Positions 62,632 to 64,000 of a stretch of DNA of 64,000 nucleotides are shown here, piece by piece. The position numbers were made by a program, and so were the translations under genes. This DNA is from Adenanthera pavonina. Lineage: Eukaryota; Streptophyta; Magnoliopsida; Fabales; Fabaceae. Under the pieces are notes generated by a model. The model had not been told where the DNA came from. It saw only the letters and a program-made list of their open reading frames with translations, and did no database searches. The stretch covers positions 33,050,501 to 33,114,500 of the forward strand of contig JAIVEN010000019.1 in NCBI GenBank assembly GCA_026686845.1, in the 5' to 3' direction. Position 1 is the first letter of the stretch; each line of letters starts with the position of its first letter.

Positions 62632-64000
62632 TTATATATATTAATAAAAATCCCACATTTAATTAATCTATATTGTAATTGGTAAAGAAAAAGAGTAAAG
62701 AGAATAATAGTAATAAATGATGATATAATTACAAAATGAAATATTGAAATTTTAAAACAATAAAAGATTTAGATTAGCTTTCGATTGTCAACTCATGTTG
62801 ACATTGGTGGTTAGGACCTTTGTCTCTTAAATAAGTAATTAGAGGTTTGAATCCCAACTTTTATGCATGAGGCAAACCTAGTTGGGAAGAATTTGTTTTT
62901 AACCCTTTATATCTCGAAAGGTTACAATGAATGTGGCAATCTCGTTTAGAGGAGGTGCAATGTAGATGGTCTCAGGTCATGACTTTTGATAAGAACTAGC
63001 CATTTGGAAACGATTTTCGTATGGTTAAATATTATGACATACTACTAAAGAAATAAATCTTGTTAAAAAGAAAGAAATAAATCCAAATCTAAAATATTGT
63101 AGAAACACATAAAAGGATAAAATCAATACCCCAATGCATTGGATATACATGGATATTATATTATATATTGTTTGGATAATTGGACCAAATTAACTGGTTG
63201 GATTGAAAAATTAGTGAATCAATTCTCAGTTTGATCTAGAGAATGGATGAACCGCCTTAACAATAAAATAAATCAGTCAATAACTAATGAAAATGGTAAA
63301 AGAAAAAATAATCAACAACAAAACTGGTGGTTCAACTAGGTCAAATGGATCAACTTCTTCTTCTTCTTCTTTTTAATTTTAACCATATATTAATCATGAG
63401 CTATCATCATGTCCTTCTAATATAAGATTCATGCATACCTATACCTAATATATGCTGGGAAATGAAGACTAACATAGTAATAGGTGAATGGTCAAGGAAA
63501 AAATATATATATATATATATTTTGTGTGTGATATAAAATTATAAAAAAAGTGTATGCATAGATATCTTACAACTTATAATTATTTTATTTTTAAAATTAT
63601 ATTATTATTCCTTATTTTTTTATCACTTTAATGTTTTAAAAATTTATTATGTTTATTTATTTGAAATTAATTTTTTATATTTTTGTTGTTAATTTTTGTC
63701 TTTCTTATTTAAAATAATTAGCATATAATTAAAAACATATTAATTTAATTATAACCAATTCAATAAGAGTTCAATTACAATCAAACCATGAATATCTCCA
63801 CTGATTCAATGACAAGTATGACTTTAAAAACATTGGTAGTGGATATACTTTGGATATTGTTGCAGACGTTCACGTCTCATAAAATATACTTGAATTGGAT
63901 ATAATGAATTAAAAAGGGTTACTTATTTTAAATTAAATAAAGCAAACAAAATGTCCAAATTTTGCTGTATTCCCCTTCATTCTCCTCCTTTGAATGGATA
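62632..64000. other. Right-hand spacer
   Basis: No gene recognised. AT-rich with an (AT)n tract at about 63504-63521 and a CTT run near 63356-63372. Nothing supports a coding exon. Confidence 0.5.

Noticed and set aside
1..64000. CRISPR arrays, bacterial operons, ribosomal RNA genes and known conserved plant microRNA mature sequences.
   Set aside because: The window is plant nuclear DNA. No spaced direct-repeat array, rRNA core or sequence of the common microRNA families was seen. tRNA genes were not excluded, as this needs a covariance-model scan.

Overview
The window is nuclear DNA of a flowering plant, almost certainly a eudicot. The evidence is intron-containing genes with GT-AG junctions, plant-only families (BAHD acyltransferase, gibberellin 2-oxidase, GH100 alkaline/neutral invertase, R2R3-MYB, ORTHRUS/VIM) and long AT-rich spacers full of TA-flanked Stowaway-type MITEs, a solo LTR and Helitron debris. 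I cannot name the species. There are five recognisable genes in 64 kb. Exon models were built by hand from reading frame, splice dinucleotides and family knowledge.

Layout. 1-4.5 kb: spacer with nested MITEs and GT/AT microsatellites. 4.73-6.09 kb (+): single-exon BAHD acyltransferase. 6.1-15.0 kb: spacer with a retroelement-like remnant (8.8-10.15 kb), MITEs and a hAT-like element. 15.30-18.65 kb (+): three-exon C19 gibberellin 2-oxidase. 19.41-23.33 kb (-): six-exon organelle-type alkaline/neutral invertase, convergent with the GA2ox. 23.6-33.6 kb: spacer with a solo LTR (26.85-27.23 kb) and MITEs. 33.65-35.35 kb (-): three-exon R2R3-MYB of subgroup 20, closest to MYB108. 35.6-49.5 kb: spacer with many MITEs and microsatellites. 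49.55-54.21 kb (-): nine-exon VIM/ORTHRUS-type PHD-RING-SRA-RING gene whose frame is intact except for one in-frame TAG at codon 98. 54.3-55.1 kb: triplicated ~230-bp repeat over its 5' leader and upstream region. 55.79 kb to about 62.2 kb (-): decayed Helitron with a canonical 3' terminus, a disabled PIF1-type helicase and a tandemly duplicated two-exon module. 62.3-64 kb: MITE and plain spacer.

How the genes relate: they are ordinary independent plant loci (specialised acylation, gibberellin inactivation, sucrose cleavage, jasmonate/stress-type transcription control, maintenance of DNA methylation). I see no cluster or shared pathway. The most unusual part is 49.5-62.2 kb, where a methylation-reader gene carries a premature stop, has a recent repeat array upstream, and sits about 1.6 kb from a Helitron end.
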